NCBI GenBank assembly: GCA_946628455.1
Contig: CAMOWP010000039.1
Span: forward strand, 1-13,008
Length of the DNA stretch: 13,008 nt
Reading direction: 5' to 3'
Source of the DNA: an uncultured Clostridia bacterium
GTDB lineage: Bacteria > Bacillota > Clostridia > Oscillospirales > Acutalibacteraceae
The position numbers were made by a program, and so were the translations under genes. The first letter of the stretch is position 1; each line of letters starts with the position of its first letter. Below the pieces are notes generated by a model. The model made no database searches, was not told where the DNA came from, and saw nothing but the letters and a program-made list of their open reading frames with translations. Of this stretch, positions 12,277 to 13,008 are shown piece after piece.

Positions 12277-13008
12277 TTAAAACGGATTCAATTCTTTTGC
12301 CCAAGAAAAGGAAATAAACTCTCGGTTTTTTGTTTTCGAATATGCTTTTTCTTGATGCATATATTCTGAAAGGTCTTTTCCAGAAAACCTTTTGAATTTT
12401 GCTATCACTTTGTCCATAATTTCTATTTCAAGGTCCGAAAAAGAATACTGGATTCTGTTGTTCGGTAATAAAGTTATAGAACTATATTCAAAATCGCCTG
12501 TCGGAAATTCTTCAAGAAACAGTACATTGTCCAAACTCATAAGTTCATAATGCCCAATTGGTAAAGCACCCATAGGTTCGTGACTATATACCAAACCAGT
12601 TATTGAATGTCCAGTTTTTTGATAACAAAGCATATCAGAATACCAAAGCTCTTTTATAAGTTTAACTTTATGCAAGTTTCTTTGTTTTGTAGCAAAGTAA
12701 GAAATCATTGCTTCAATTTTATCAATATCAAGAACTATATAGCCATTGAGTTCGCTAGGTTCACTATAAAAGCTATATTGATTTCTTAGCATTTTTCTTG
12801 CGGTTGCTTCGTTTCCTGCATCTTCAATGTTATGAATAAAGATTTCTCTTAATCTTGCAAATCTTTCATTCGTAAAACTCGTTCTCTTAGCGATTAACAA
12901 CTCATATGCCCAACTTGGATCTTCATTGAATTGTCTTAACAATTTGTCATATGCTCTATCTTGAATTTGTTTTGATTCGTATCTTGTTATTGTTATTTCT
13001 CCCCATCC
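12277..13008 (-). CDS. HTH (MqsA-type) plus SocA-like/Panacea (DUF4065) antitoxin-type protein, 5' end missing
   Basis: The frame stays open to the right edge, so 243 C-terminal residues are visible. It begins GWGEITITRYESKQIQDRAY, the recognition-helix signature (GxGExTITRYExGxxQ) of the HTH domain in MqsA/YgiT-like antitoxin proteins. Residues about 85-243 look like the SocA-like Panacea domain: KLIKELWYSDML, TGLVYSHEPMGALP, FSDLEIEIMDKVI.KF and a final TKNREFISFSWAKEL. The DUF4065 family acts as an antitoxin or ClpXP-adaptor-like module that pairs with many unrelated toxins. The missing 5' part would normally hold the start of the HTH and perhaps a zinc-binding CxxC region. An internal TTG at 12942 is not the start, because conserved HTH sequence lies before it. 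Any partner toxin would be to the right, outside the window. It is AT-rich like the methyltransferase gene. Confidence 0.75.
   Translation of the reverse strand, partial: GWGEITITRYESKQIQDRAYDKLLRQFNEDPSWAYELLIAKRTSFTNERFARLREIFIHNIEDAGNEATARKMLRNQYSFYSEPSELNGYIVLDIDKIEAMISYFATKQRNLHKVKLIKELWYSDMLCYQKTGHSITGLVYSHEPMGALPIGHYELMSLDNVLFLEEFPTGDFEYSSITLLPNNRIQYSFSDLEIEIMDKVIAKFKRFSGKDLSEYMHQEKAYSKTKNREFISFSWAKELNPF

Noticed and set aside
12607..12789. 60-residue plus-strand ORF opposite the SocA-like gene
   Set aside because: It is antisense to a gene with conserved domain motifs and has no supporting ribosome site.
9100..13008. attR copy of the guaA end, integrase gene or CRISPR array
   Set aside because: I scanned for the GAGTGGGAATAG end, for tyrosine/serine recombinase motifs and for regularly spaced repeats, and found none in the window.

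Overview
The window looks like a chromosome segment of a gut-type clostridial Firmicute (Oscillospiraceae/Ruminococcus-like is my best guess). This rests on codon usage, strong AGGAGG-type ribosome sites, a TnpV-family transposon protein and the general gene complement. The lineage is inferred from character, not from a database match.

Layout. (1) Positions 1-87 hold the first codons of a leftward AMP-dependent acyl-CoA synthetase. A 311-bp divergent regulatory gap (88-398) follows, carrying a striking two-arm inverted repeat. (2) Positions 399-7207 are a tightly packed rightward gene run with overlaps or gaps of 13 bases or less. It encodes a YjdF/DUF2238-like membrane protein, a Cof-type HAD phosphatase, a GH30-like glycosidase without signal peptide, an SDR oxidoreductase, a large old-yellow-enzyme flavoprotein with Fe-S and NAD(P)H/FAD domains, and an exported PPC/Fn3-like surface protein. 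A terminator closes it at 7271-7301. (3) Positions 7340-9036 hold two rightward genes, each with its own recognisable promoter: an NT5C-type HAD nucleotidase and a GMP synthase that consists only of the ATP-pyrophosphatase and dimerisation part, with no glutaminase domain. (4) From the guaA stop codon onward the character changes. A nested palindrome, a cluster of short repeats and a 16-bp terminator stem (9032-9285) lead into AT-rich accessory DNA. This holds a leftward adenine-specific DNA methyltransferase interrupted by one in-frame TAA (9330-11564), a rightward tnpV with a 63-nt GC-rich palindromic in-frame insertion (11783-12229), and a leftward HTH + SocA-like (Panacea) antitoxin-type gene running off the right edge (12277-13008).

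How the parts may work together. The first operon mixes carbohydrate cleavage, sugar-phosphate removal and redox enzymes. The translationally coupled SDR and enoate-reductase-type flavoprotein could act in sequence on one enone/ketone substrate, with the divergent acyl-CoA synthetase possibly activating it; this is inference. The right third looks like the edge of a genomic island inserted behind guaA, a known integration hotspot, and carries modification, transposon and toxin-antitoxin genes. No integrase, attR copy, restriction nuclease or helicase is visible in the window, so the island model is incomplete. No CRISPR array, rRNA or tRNA was seen.
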